Source: Mesobacillus jeotgali (lineage in GTDB: Bacteria; Bacillota; Bacilli; Bacillales; Cytobacillaceae). From it: a stretch of 64,000 nt of DNA. The notes beneath the pieces are model-generated. The model was given only the letters and a program-made list of their open reading frames with translations, ran no database searches and had not been told where the DNA came from. Shown piece after piece: positions 53,329 to 62,061 of the stretch (its first letter is position 1; every line of letters begins with the position of its first letter). Location of the stretch: contig NZ_CP109811.1 of NCBI RefSeq assembly GCF_014856545.2, forward strand, positions 3,280,001-3,344,000, written 5' to 3'. The translations under genes and the position numbers were made by a program.

Positions 53329-53655
53329 GATGCACCCCCAAATGAATCATTATATTAATGGAATTGAAAATATATTCATTGAATTTATGTTAGCACGTTC
53401 CTCTTCCAGCCACAATGAACGCAAATTGTCGCAATTTGCAGCTTGCTGGATACTCTGTGGTGAACACTCCAATTATTTTTCAATAGTCTATTAGGATTAC
53501 AAATATGGCGGTAATTCGACAGCCTTTACAGTGAATGGAAATCATAATAAGACAAATCTATCATTTTTTTCAGAAAAAAATATAAATCGAATTTTCCTGC
53601 CTTGAATGGTAAACTAATTCTATGTGTTCTAATAACAGCTCGGGAGGAATAACAG
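53329..53655. other. gene-free divergent interval
   Basis: An AT-rich 327-bp stretch between the yqgL-like gene and yqzD. The only structure I see is a perfect inverted repeat GCAAATTG-TCG-CAATTTGC at 53421-53439, which could be an operator. No RNA or coding frame is supported. Confidence 0.5.
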
Positions 53656-54030
53656 ATGGGCTACATAATCATCAGCCTTTTTGTCCTGGCCGCGCTTCTT
53701 TTCGCACTTTCTTTCTTTTTGAAAGATCCATACAAAGAATTGCGCGAAGAAATCGACCAGCTGACAATCCAGCAAATCCAGGATTTATACCAGATCAAAA
53801 AGAAGCTAAAGGTACTGGAGGAAGAACTGCTCGTAAACGATACAACTCTGGAAAAGCAATCTTCATTCAATACTGGCAAAAAGCAAATCCACGATATCAT
53901 AAAAAATCAGGTATGGTCGCTTGCCCAGCAAGGGATGGATATAAACCAAATTGCAAAGCAATCATCTCTTACGAACCAGGAAGTTCAGGAGATCATTAAT
54001 GAATTTGTTGATAAAGGACAGATCGTATGA
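53656..54030 (+). CDS. yqzD: YqzD-like membrane-anchored protein
   Basis: A 124-residue protein with one N-terminal membrane segment (GYIIISLFVLAALLFALSFF), a predicted coiled coil (about residues 28-65, heptad-like LTIQQIQDLYQIKKKLKVLE), and a C-terminal helix-turn-helix-like part (GMDINQIAKQSSLTNQEVQE). ATG 53656 follows GGGAGGAA. It overlaps the next gene by 4 nt. The symbol is by position between yqgL/yqgM and the pst operon; function unknown. Confidence 0.75.
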   Translation: MGYIIISLFVLAALLFALSFFLKDPYKELREEIDQLTIQQIQDLYQIKKKLKVLEEELLVNDTTLEKQSSFNTGKKQIHDIIKNQVWSLAQQGMDINQIAKQSSLTNQEVQEIINEFVDKGQIV

Positions 54031-54506
54031 ATAAACGAACAGCACAAGCATTCGCATTAGGACTCATTTTTGCAGCGATCTTTCTCTGGGCAGGCAGCAG
54101 CGTGATTGCTGAAAAAGAACCAAAGAAGAAAGTTGTTGCGGTGTCAGATGCAACGAAGATACTTGAAGATAAGGGCTATAAGGTGTTGAGCAGCGCCGAG
54201 TTTGCCGAACTAAACGAGAAAAAAGCAGAAGTTGTGAAAGAAGAAAAGCCGAAAGAAGAAGCCACTGAAGAAAAGGTCGAGGAAGTTAAAGAGGAGAAGC
54301 CATTTACCCTCATTATCGCTGGAGGCATGTCACCTGGTGATGTCGCAACGATGCTGGAAAGTCAAGGGATCATCGATGACGAATCCAAATTTGAGCGATT
54401 CCTTATTGATAAGGGTTACCATACAAAGGTACAAATCGGCAAGTATGAATTGAAAAGCGGCCTTGATTACCACCAAATCGCAAAAATCATTACGAAAAAT
54501 AGATAA
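54027..54506 (+). CDS. yqzC: YqzC-like protein with MltG/YceG-type N-terminal domain
   Basis: A 159-residue protein with a membrane anchor or signal segment (LGLIFAAIFLWAGSSVIAE), an acidic Glu/Lys-rich linker (about 70-95), then a small domain FTLIIAGGMSPGDVATMLES, IIDDESKFERFLIDKGYH, KYELKSGLDYHQIAKII. The domain resembles the LysM-like part of MltG/YceG endolytic transglycosylases without their catalytic region. It starts inside yqzD (ATGA overlap). Role inferred only loosely as cell-envelope related. Confidence 0.75.
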   Translation: MNKRTAQAFALGLIFAAIFLWAGSSVIAEKEPKKKVVAVSDATKILEDKGYKVLSSAEFAELNEKKAEVVKEEKPKEEATEEKVEEVKEEKPFTLIIAGGMSPGDVATMLESQGIIDDESKFERFLIDKGYHTKVQIGKYELKSGLDYHQIAKIITKNR

Positions 54507-54511
54507 TGAAC

Positions 54512-54541
54512 TGTAGGCCCTCTTTTGGAGGGTCTATTTTT
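54512..54541 (+). terminator. terminator of yqzD-yqzC
   Basis: TAGGCCCTC / GAGGGTCTA stem followed by ATTTTTG. Confidence 0.7.
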
Positions 54542-54736
54542 GTGAACATAAAAGGCTGTTTTCGTAAAGATTGTTGTTAAAATCCTAAAGCCGATTTTAA
54601 CGTGATAGAAGACTATTTTGCTGGTCGGTATTAAGTTTGCATGCTCTTTTCTCACAAAAGAGTCAACTTTGCGAAGAAAAATAGGTCATTCAATCTTGTT
54701 TTGTAGTCAATAGCAACAAAGTTTGAGAAAAGAGCC

Positions 54737-54766
54737 ATAAAAAAAGAGAGGGGATTCCCCTCTCCT
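54737..54766 (-). terminator. terminator of the pst-phoU operon
   Basis: GAGAGGGG / CCCCTCTC stem followed on the minus strand by TTTTTTTATGG; phoU ends 8 nt away. Confidence 0.88.
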
Positions 54767-54774
54767 CCAAATGC

Positions 54775-55434
54775 TTATTGATTCAGATCGTACCGCTTGC
54801 CTTTTACAAGGTAAAATACATTTTCAGCGATGTTTGTCACGTGGTCAGCTGCGCGTTCCAGGTAACGGCTGATGAATGACAACTGTGTGATTTGGGCCAA
54901 TTGCTCTGGCTTTGTTTGCGCAAGGCTTAATAGTTCCTTGATGGTCTGGCCGTATAGGTCATCGACCTGATCGTCCATCTGGGCAACCTGTCTCGCTTTG
55001 CCCAGGTCTTCCTCATTATAGGCTTCCAGCGACAATTTCAGCATTTCTACTGATAATTGATGCATCTGTTTGATGTGCTCAATGGGCTTTACAAGCGGTT
55101 CTTTACCAATCCTGATTGTAGACTTGGCAATATTGACGGCAAAGTCCGCCATTCTCTCGATATCTGTCGCGATTTTGATCGCAACAATCAACCGTCTTAA
55201 ATCTACAGCAACTGGCTGCTGTTTAGCGATCAATAAAATCGCAAAATCATTGATTTCTTCTTCCAGTATATTAGCTTCCGCATCATCTTCAAGGATTTTC
55301 AAAGCAAGTTCAATATCCTTATTCTCAAGGGCTTCGAGCGACTGGTTAAGTGCGGTGACCGCAAAGTTTCCGAGCTCCAGCAATTTTTCATGCAATGTCT
55401 TCAGATCTTCTTCAAACTTCCCTCTAACTACCAT
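54775..55434 (-). CDS. phoU: phosphate signalling complex protein PhoU
   Basis: PhoU links the Pst transporter to phosphate sensing. The 219-residue all-helical protein has two repeated PhoU domains (about 10-95 and 115-205), each with a metal-binding ExxxD-type region (IATDIERMADFAVNIAKS; SFISRYLERAADHVTNIAEN). ATG 55434 starts MVVRGKFEEDLKTLHEKLLE after GGAAGGATGAGG. It is the last gene of the pst cluster, 40 nt after pstB. Many Bacillus lack phoU near pst, so this arrangement resembles non-subtilis Bacillaceae. Confidence 0.95.
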   Translation of the reverse strand: MVVRGKFEEDLKTLHEKLLELGNFAVTALNQSLEALENKDIELALKILEDDAEANILEEEINDFAILLIAKQQPVAVDLRRLIVAIKIATDIERMADFAVNIAKSTIRIGKEPLVKPIEHIKQMHQLSVEMLKLSLEAYNEEDLGKARQVAQMDDQVDDLYGQTIKELLSLAQTKPEQLAQITQLSFISRYLERAADHVTNIAENVFYLVKGKRYDLNQ

Positions 55435-55473
55435 GCATCCTCATCCTTCCAATGAAATTTTCAAGATAAAAAA

Positions 55474-56292
55474 TCAACCGAATCGTCCAGTAATATAATC
55501 TTCAGTCCTCTTGTCTGATGGATTAGAGAAGATCTTATCCGTCTCGGCAAATTCAATGACTTCCCCATTCAGGAAGAATGCAGTCTTGTCAGAAATACGG
55601 GCAGCCTGCTGCATATTATGTGTAACGATTATGATACTATAGTCTTTCTTCAATTCCTGTACCAGTTCCTCGACTTTCAAGGTTGAAATCGGGTCAAGTG
55701 CAGATGTAGGTTCGTCCATCAGGATGACATCCGGTTCAATGGCCAGGGCACGTGCGATACAGATACGCTGCTGCTGCCCGCCTGACAAGCCGTAGGCATT
55801 CTGGTTCAAACGGTCTTTAACATCATCCCAGATTGCAGCACCTCTTAAGCTCTTTTCAACAATTTCATCAAGGATCTTCTTATCGCGGATTCCATGGATC
55901 TTAGGTCCGTAAGCGATATTGTCATAAATGGATTTTGGGAATGGATTCGGCTTTTGGAACACCATGCCGACACTTGTTCTCAAGTCCTCAACCTGATAGG
56001 ACTTTTCAAGGATATTTCTCCCTCTGTATAAAATCTCTCCGGAAATTTTAACAGTAGGGACCAACTCCACCATTCTGTTCAATGTTTTGATGTATGTCGA
56101 TTTACCACAGCCGGATGGCCCGATGATAGCTGTTACCTCATTCTCATTTATCGCAAGATTAATATTTTTCAACGCGTGACCTTCTCCATACCACAGGTTA
56201 AGATCCTTTGTTTCATATACAACCTTTTGAGCATCTTCTTTCACCATGTTTGTATCTACAGTCGTTTTCGCCTTATCTGTTACTAATGACAT
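55474..56292 (-). CDS. pstB: phosphate ABC transporter ATP-binding protein
   Basis: ATPase of the high-affinity Pst phosphate importer. The 272-residue protein shows Walker [18 protein letters not shown]-loop [15 protein letters not shown], signature [14 protein letters not shown], Walker [14 protein letters not shown] and the VTHNM H-loop; YYTGRFG-like EDYITGRFG closes the protein as in other PstB. ATG 56292 lies 19 nt after pstA. A single pstB is present where B. subtilis has two. Confidence 0.96.
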   Translation of the reverse strand: MSLVTDKAKTTVDTNMVKEDAQKVVYETKDLNLWYGEGHALKNINLAINENEVTAIIGPSGCGKSTYIKTLNRMVELVPTVKISGEILYRGRNILEKSYQVEDLRTSVGMVFQKPNPFPKSIYDNIAYGPKIHGIRDKKILDEIVEKSLRGAAIWDDVKDRLNQNAYGLSGGQQQRICIARALAIEPDVILMDEPTSALDPISTLKVEELVQELKKDYSIIIVTHNMQQAARISDKTAFFLNGEVIEFAETDKIFSNPSDKRTEDYITGRFG

Positions 56293-56310
56293 ATGTTAAA
56301 ACCTCCCAGA

Positions 56311-57195
56311 CTAATATCTCTTTTGGAATTTATTACGGATTAAGATGGCAATTGAGTTCATCACAAACAAAACGAGCAACAGAATGACAATTGTTGCAGC
56401 TGCCAGGTTAGCATACTCAGCAACTAGTGCAGAGTCAATTGTCCAGTAATAAATTTGTACTGGCAATATCGTGAATTTATCAAAGATTCCGTCTGGAATA
56501 GGTATTAACAGTGCAGGAATGCCTATAACAACAAGTGGTGCGGTTTCCCCAATCGCACGTGACAGGGCAAGAATAACACCAGTAAGAATCCCAGGCAATG
56601 CAGCTGGCAAAACGACATTCTTGATTGTCTGCCATTTAGTAGCGCCCATGCCAAAAGATGCTTCCCGGAGGAATTGGGGTACAGCCCGAATCGCTTCCTG
56701 ACTTGCCACCACAACAACTGGCAGTACGAGCAGTGCCATCGTCAATCCGCCGGCAAGTACAACTGAACCTAAATCAAGGGTCCTTGCAAACACAGTCAAA
56801 CCAAGGATACCGAAAACAACGGAAGGAACCCCGGCCAGGTTAGAAATGTTGGTCTTAATAAAAGAAGAAATACGGCCTTTGGTTGCGTATTCTTCAAGAT
56901 AAATCGCTGTTCCGATTCCAAGGAGCATCGTTACAGGAGCTACTACAACCATTAACCAAAGGGTTCCGGTAATCGCTCCCCATATCCCGGCTCTTTCAGG
57001 GTCAGTCGATAGTCTATTCAACAAGAAATCCACGTTGATCCATGGTAATCCATCTTTTAACACACGGTAGATCAAGACAACCAAAACGATTAGGCCAAAA
57101 AGTGTGGCAAGCAGGAATAGTCCTTTTGCAAGGTTGTTTGCCATTAATCTGGAACCCATTTTTTTCTGGACTTGATTCGTATCTACATATTTCAT
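56311..57195 (-). CDS. pstA: phosphate ABC transporter permease PstA
   Basis: A 294-residue permease with six membrane segments. The ABC-coupling loop is visible as REASFGMGATKWQTIKNVVL followed by GILTGVILALSRAIGETAPL, the conserved EAA motif and ARAIGETAPL-type sequence of PstA. It forms the membrane channel with PstC. ATG 57195 lies 1 nt after the pstC stop, so the two are translationally coupled. Confidence 0.95.
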   Translation of the reverse strand: MKYVDTNQVQKKMGSRLMANNLAKGLFLLATLFGLIVLVVLIYRVLKDGLPWINVDFLLNRLSTDPERAGIWGAITGTLWLMVVVAPVTMLLGIGTAIYLEEYATKGRISSFIKTNISNLAGVPSVVFGILGLTVFARTLDLGSVVLAGGLTMALLVLPVVVVASQEAIRAVPQFLREASFGMGATKWQTIKNVVLPAALPGILTGVILALSRAIGETAPLVVIGIPALLIPIPDGIFDKFTILPVQIYYWTIDSALVAEYANLAAATIVILLLVLFVMNSIAILIRNKFQKRY

Positions 57196-57196
57196 C

Positions 57197-58153
57197 CTAA
57201 TATTCCTCCCTGAACTTGCGAGAGATATACTGAGCGATAAGGTTCATGATCAGCGTGAACACAAATAATGTCATGGCAACAGCATAAAGACTGTAGTATA
57301 AGGTTGTGCCGGCAGCAGCCTCGCCGCCAGTTACTTCAACAATATACGCCGTCATTGTCTGCATTGATTGTGTTACGTCAAAGGTAAAGTTCTTTGAGCT
57401 GCCGCTGGCAATCGCAACAATCATCGTTTCGCCAATTGCCCTGGAAATTCCAAGCACAAATGAGGCAATGATTCCTGAAATGGCTGCCGGGATGACAACC
57501 TTCCATGTTACCTCGAGCTTTGTCGCACCGAGAGCCAAAGCACCTTCCCTCATGGCGTTCGGTACAGAACTCATCGCATCTTCCGATAAAGAAGCAACCA
57601 TCGGAATGATCATGATTCCCATTACGATACCCGGGCTCAATATATTTGTCGGTTCCAGGCCAGGAATAAATGATCTCAATAACGGTGTTACAAAAGTAAA
57701 AGCAAAGAATCCATAAACGATGGTCGGAATCCCTGCCAAAATTTCCAGGATTGGCTTTAAGAACCTGCGAGTCTTCTCAGAAGCATACTCACTCAAGAAG
57801 ATCGCTGTCATCAGTCCAACCGGAATAGCTACAAGCATCGCAATTACAGTGGAAATGAGAGTACCCGTAAGCAAAGGTAATACGCCAAAGACTGCATTTT
57901 CACCAAGAGGCTTCAATTTAGTCCCTGTAAAGAAGTCTATAAAAGGAACAGCCCTGAAAAAGGCGATTGTTTCGGTCAATAATGTAAGTACAATTCCAAT
58001 TGTCGTAAAAACTGAGATTGCAGCAATTCCAAATAATATTTTTGGTATTAATTTTTCAGTTGTATTTGTGATGCTTTTGGTTCTTTTCTTTTCCTGTATG
58101 ATTTCACGAACATTCAACTCTTGGCCGTGATCTCGAACAACGCTTTTTGCCAC
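57197..58153 (-). CDS. pstC: phosphate ABC transporter permease PstC
   Basis: A 318-residue permease with six membrane segments and a longer cytoplasmic N-terminus (to about residue 35). Landmarks: EILAGIPTIVYGFFAFTFVT, the EAA loop REGALALGATKLEVTWKVVI and LGISRAIGETMIVAIASG. It partners PstA in phosphate import. It is separated from pstS by about 130 nt containing a hairpin that may lower expression relative to pstS. Confidence 0.95.
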   Translation of the reverse strand: MAKSVVRDHGQELNVREIIQEKKRTKSITNTTEKLIPKILFGIAAISVFTTIGIVLTLLTETIAFFRAVPFIDFFTGTKLKPLGENAVFGVLPLLTGTLISTVIAMLVAIPVGLMTAIFLSEYASEKTRRFLKPILEILAGIPTIVYGFFAFTFVTPLLRSFIPGLEPTNILSPGIVMGIMIIPMVASLSEDAMSSVPNAMREGALALGATKLEVTWKVVIPAAISGIIASFVLGISRAIGETMIVAIASGSSKNFTFDVTQSMQTMTAYIVEVTGGEAAAGTTLYYSLYAVAMTLFVFTLIMNLIAQYISRKFREEY

Positions 58154-58244
58154 GCGAATAAACCCCTTTCATCCTTCTCATCCAAGGAAGAACTTTTCCT
58201 TATAATACCCAAGGGAAAATAAAATAACATATTCACACGCAAGA

Positions 58245-58272
58245 AGATGAGAAGGTTAAACCTCTCATCTCC
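58245..58272 (-). terminator. attenuator-like hairpin between pstS and pstC
   Basis: GATGAGAGGTT / AACCTTCTCATC stem 15 nt after the pstS stop, lacking a full T tract. Such hairpins often stabilise the pstS message or terminate part of the transcripts. Confidence 0.6.
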
Positions 58273-58286
58273 TCAAGTGCCTGGTT

Positions 58287-59240
58287 TTACTTCTTCATGC
58301 CATTCAATGTATCAAGAACAGCTTTTACATCTTCGTCAGCTAAAGGCGCGAAGCCAGTTTCCTTGGCAACATCCTGTGCATTGTTCATTGTGTAAATAGC
58401 ATAATCAAGTACTTGTGGTTTTTCTTTAGCATTGTTCACGTTTAGATAAGTGAACACCGGACGTGTGAATGGAGCATAGTCACCATCTTCCTTGATTGTG
58501 TCCAGGGACGGCTCTACAGGGCCATTGCCGAAGTCCACTTTTACCGCAGAAAGCTTGTCTTGGTTGCTTTCATAGTAACCGTAACCAAAGAAACCAATTG
58601 CATTTTTATCTTTTGATACTAGATCTACAAGTGTTGAGTAGTCTTGCTGCAGATTGATACCTTCAACTAAATCTTGTTCTTCTAGGATATTTTCGAACAT
58701 GAACTCGTAAGTTCCGTGGTTTTCGTTAGGGCCGTATGTCTTGATTTCTTCATCCGGGAAATCAGCACGGACATCAGACCATTTTTTCTTTCCAGCGCTA
58801 GCAAGGAAAATATCTTTTACTTCTTGTTCAGTAAGTTCAGCAGCCCAGTCATTATCTTTATTGATGACAATTGTAATCCCATCAAGTGCAACTTTCATTT
58901 CTTGTACTTCAATACCAAGTTTTTCAGCTTCCGCTTTTTCTTCTTCCTTAATCTGGCGAGAAGCATTGTTGAAGTCTGTTCCATCTTCTGCAAGGAATTT
59001 CTTGAAACCTGCAGATGTTCCCGAGCGGCTTACTTCAACTGAGACATTTTCTTGTTCTCCCATATAGTTTTCAGCCATACGTGCCATGAATGGATAAACT
59101 GTCCCAGAACCGTCGATGACTACGCTGCCCTCAAGTTCCTCACCGTTTCCACCTTCGTTATCTCCACCGCCACAAGCTGCAGCGAATACCATAACAGCTG
59201 ACAGCATTAAAAACATGCTCATCTTTTTAAGACTTTTCAT
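58287..59240 (-). CDS. pstS: phosphate ABC transporter substrate-binding lipoprotein
   Basis: Binds inorganic phosphate outside the membrane and delivers it to PstCA. The 317-residue lipoprotein has the signal MFLMLSAVMVFAAAC with lipobox, a Gly/Asp-rich linker, and phosphate-site segments VIDGSGTVYPFMARMAE, SRSGTSAGFKKF and DFNNASRQIKEEE. First gene of the operon, with a Pho box upstream. ATG 59240 follows GGGGGAA. Confidence 0.96.
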   Translation of the reverse strand: MKSLKKMSMFLMLSAVMVFAAACGGGDNEGGNGEELEGSVVIDGSGTVYPFMARMAENYMGEQENVSVEVSRSGTSAGFKKFLAEDGTDFNNASRQIKEEEKAEAEKLGIEVQEMKVALDGITIVINKDNDWAAELTEQEVKDIFLASAGKKKWSDVRADFPDEEIKTYGPNENHGTYEFMFENILEEQDLVEGINLQQDYSTLVDLVSKDKNAIGFFGYGYYESNQDKLSAVKVDFGNGPVEPSLDTIKEDGDYAPFTRPVFTYLNVNNAKEKPQVLDYAIYTMNNAQDVAKETGFAPLADEDVKAVLDTLNGMKK

Positions 59241-59287
59241 TTTTGAATTCCCCCTACGAGATGTGGATGTTATGTCCTACAGAAATA

Positions 59288-59341
59288 AGAATACTTTTTT
59301 TCTTTTAACGTTGTTTTAACTTAATGTAAAGGTTTTGTAAA
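59288..59341 (-). promoter_or_regulatory. PhoP (Pho) box and -10 element of the pst operon
   Basis: Minus strand: TTTACA-N5-TTTACA-N5-TTAAAA-N5-TTAAAA (59341-59303), four 6-bp repeats with 11-bp spacing, as known for PhoP-binding TT(A/T/C)ACA repeats. A TATTCT (-10 like) follows 9 nt later at 59293-59288. This places pstSCAB-phoU under PhoPR control in phosphate limitation, by pattern and established knowledge of the regulon. Confidence 0.85.
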
Positions 59342-59421
59342 TTCGGATGAATTTTGTGTAATTCTGTCGATTTACATTAACAAAGGATTGTCCAATTGCT
59401 GATAGTATACCCAGCATGAAT

Positions 59422-59450
59422 TAAAAAAAACTGCCTCAAAAGAGACAGTT
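59422..59450 (-). terminator. terminator of pbpA
   Basis: AACTGTCTC / GAGGCAGTT stem followed on the minus strand by TTTTTTTT. Confidence 0.85.
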
Positions 59451-59461
59451 AAAATCTTTCA

Positions 59462-61639
59462 TTATTGTTCTGTTTCATCTTCTATTTCCTCTAACAGCTC
59501 CGTTCCTTCTTCTTTTTCTTCAATTTCCTGGATCGGCTGCTCAGGATTCATGTTTCCTTCAAGACGTTTCTTTTTCAATTCAAAATAGGTATCAAGGACT
59601 CGTCGTCCTATATCATTATTCGCATGGTGCCCCTGGTTGCCTTCATATGCCCACGGAACCATGACAGCCATCGCAATTTCCGGGTTTTCATATGGTGCAT
59701 ACGCAACAAGACTCAAATTCATTACTTCCGGCGGCTTATCATAATTCTTTCTTTTCGGGCCATCATAAAAAGCTTGTGCCGTACCCGTTTTGCCTGCCGG
59801 TTTGTAATCGGCAGTATAAAATGCCCCGTAGGCTGTACCGCCCTTCTCCTGCATGACCCTTCTGAAACCCTCCTGGACTCTGTCAAACCATTCTGGTTTC
59901 GCGTCCACTTTATTGAGGATGACTGGCTCCATTTCATTCAGTACAGGACCTACCTCATTATTTTTCATGACAGGTTCCCGAATTTCCTTTACAACCCTTG
60001 GCTGAAGTCGCGTACCGCCATTCGCAATGGTTGAAACATATTGTGCCAATTGCAGTGTCGTGTACGTATCATACTGCCCAATCGCAAAGTCAAGCAAGAG
60101 ACCAGGTCCTCGATCTGCCCCTTTGAAACCGACCATTTCATTTGGAAGGTCTATGCCTGTCCTTGCACCAAGACCAAACTGACTGAAATAGTTCCTCATC
60201 GTGTCAAAGGCTTGTGGCTCAAGGTACAATGGCTGATCATATCTGTAATTCCCTTTTCCGATATTGATTGCTGTCATGAACATATATACGTTAGATGACA
60301 CCTTAAGGGCATTGCGATCGTCAAGGGTACCCAATCCAGCTTTCCAGGACTTTTTTGGATTGGTTTTTGCTATCTTAACCGGTGTATCATAAAACTGCGT
60401 GCCCGGACTGATTGCCCCGGTGCTGAATCCTGTTAAAACGGTTGCTCCTTTAACAGCAGACCCAACATTATAAGAAGTTGTAAAGTTACCGCTGGCAAAA
60501 TCCTGCATCGAGGTTTTACCTGTTTCTTCATCTTTAACGATCTGCTTTCCAGCAAGTGTTAAGACCTCTCCAGTATTAGGATCCATCAATACAACAAATG
60601 CCCTGTCCAGGAGTCCAGTTCTAGGCTGCTGCTTCGCATTCGCCAACTCTTCTTCAATAATTTTCTCAACAGCCAGCTGGAGGTCCATGTCAATTGTCAG
60701 AACCAGGTCCTTGCCTCGCTGTCCTTCGGTAATTATCTGTGTATCCAGGACGTTTCCGCCCTTGTCTGTAATGTTTTTCACCTTTGCCTTCTGACCGTGC
60801 AGCACATCTTCATATTGCTGCTCGATATAACTTAAACCAACCCTGTCATTCCGGCTGTACCCGCGTGCCAGATAATACTCTAGCTTTTCTCTCGGAAGCC
60901 CTTTCTCGGAATCACTTACTTTTCCCAAGATTGATCCTAGTGTCTTATCAAAGGCATATTGTCGCTCCCAGTCGGTGGTAGTGTCGACGCCTGGCAGCAT
61001 ATCCAGGTTTTCGCTGACAATCGCGAACTCTTCAGGTGTTACATTTTTTTTGACGATTTGCGGCGAAAGTGCGTATCCGCTCATCATTTCACGCAAGATA
61101 GCGAGTATTTCCAAATCCGCTTTTGATAATTCTTTCAGTTCTTTTTCGGTAATTCGTTCCAGCTGGAGATTATAAAGAGCCTTATCATCCAGCTTTTTCT
61201 CATCATACTGTGCCCATTCAGTTTCTTTAATTTTTTCTCTGGCACGTTCTTCATTTCTTAATATCCAGTAATCCTTTTTATCCCTTTCCCTGACTTTCTT
61301 TAAATCATCTTTTGAATCCTTTGAGATCAGTTTTGCGAGACGTTCTGCGACCATGAGCATTTCCTTTGTATCAGTACTCTGGCTCTTTGTATACGTTATA
61401 GCCTTACTAGCTATATTATCTACGATTGTTTTCATGTTCCTGTCATACATTTTCCCTCTTGGAACAGGATTGTTCACGGTCACATCTTCCGTTCGTTCAA
61501 TTTCCCGTTTAAAATCCTCTCCGTAAACAATCTGAACAATCCCAAGTCTTAATATCAGCATTGAAAATAACACAAAGACCGCAAAAAACAACATATTCAG
61601 CCTGAATGGCACATGCGTCTTCTTTTTCTTCTTATTCAA
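59462..61639 (-). CDS. pbpA: penicillin-binding protein 2 (class B transpeptidase)
   Basis: A monofunctional class B PBP that cross-links peptidoglycan during elongation. The 725-residue protein has a cytoplasmic N-terminus, one membrane segment (LNMLFFAVFVLFSMLILRLG), a dimerisation domain (about 60-330) and a transpeptidase domain. Active-site motifs: SxxK in YNVGSAVKGATVL, SxN in KVSSNVYMF and KTG in PAGKTGTAQAF. The C-terminal tail is highly acidic (Glu-rich). ATG 61639 lies after GGGAGAGG. Position between yqgE and the pst operon matches B. subtilis pbpA. Confidence 0.94.
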   Translation of the reverse strand: MNKKKKKTHVPFRLNMLFFAVFVLFSMLILRLGIVQIVYGEDFKREIERTEDVTVNNPVPRGKMYDRNMKTIVDNIASKAITYTKSQSTDTKEMLMVAERLAKLISKDSKDDLKKVRERDKKDYWILRNEERAREKIKETEWAQYDEKKLDDKALYNLQLERITEKELKELSKADLEILAILREMMSGYALSPQIVKKNVTPEEFAIVSENLDMLPGVDTTTDWERQYAFDKTLGSILGKVSDSEKGLPREKLEYYLARGYSRNDRVGLSYIEQQYEDVLHGQKAKVKNITDKGGNVLDTQIITEGQRGKDLVLTIDMDLQLAVEKIIEEELANAKQQPRTGLLDRAFVVLMDPNTGEVLTLAGKQIVKDEETGKTSMQDFASGNFTTSYNVGSAVKGATVLTGFSTGAISPGTQFYDTPVKIAKTNPKKSWKAGLGTLDDRNALKVSSNVYMFMTAINIGKGNYRYDQPLYLEPQAFDTMRNYFSQFGLGARTGIDLPNEMVGFKGADRGPGLLLDFAIGQYDTYTTLQLAQYVSTIANGGTRLQPRVVKEIREPVMKNNEVGPVLNEMEPVILNKVDAKPEWFDRVQEGFRRVMQEKGGTAYGAFYTADYKPAGKTGTAQAFYDGPKRKNYDKPPEVMNLSLVAYAPYENPEIAMAVMVPWAYEGNQGHHANNDIGRRVLDTYFELKKKRLEGNMNPEQPIQEIEEKEEGTELLEEIEDETEQ

Positions 61640-61860
61640 GCCTCTCCCACCTCTTCAGTCTGTATGTCTAAAATATGCACTATATATTATATTATCGAAA
61701 ATGGACATCTTTTTCTATCAATAAACTATTGCAGAAATATTTTCCATTAGTTTTATATTAATAATGGAAAGCTTGAGCTCCTCGTCTAGCCTACTAATGC
61801 GCTGAACTGAATTACGGCATGTAATTTTCCACAGCTAAACCATTTTTCTTATCAAGAACA

Positions 61861-61977
61861 AAAAGCGCAAGCGCCTCGTTCTGCCCCGACAAGCGCTGGA
61901 GGGCTGACCGGTGAAGTCGTTCTTTGACTTCATTGGGCGGACCGAAGCGACTCGAGGGGCTAGGCGCTGGAGCTGGA
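61861..61977. repeat. intergenic GC-rich repeat element (Bacillaceae dispersed type)
   Basis: A block of about 117 bp with AAAAGCGCAAGCGCCTCG at one end and CTCGAGGGGCTAGGCGCTGG at the other, plus internal CCGACAAGCGCTGGAGGGC. From memory this resembles a structured repeat common between genes in Bacillus genomes. It has no coding frame. It lies in the gene-free interval 61640-62058 between pbpA and yqgE; the remainder of that interval is plain AT-rich sequence. Confidence 0.7.
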
Positions 61978-62034
61978 TTAAGACACCCACATGTAGTTAT
62001 TCAGACTAACATGCTTTTATAATTTCCTATAAAA

Positions 62035-62061
62035 AGAAAAAACCGGGAGTCATCCCGGTTA
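62035..62061 (-). terminator. terminator of yqgE
   Basis: AACCGGGA / TCCCGGTT stem followed on the minus strand by TTTTTTC, overlapping the stop codon. Confidence 0.85.
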
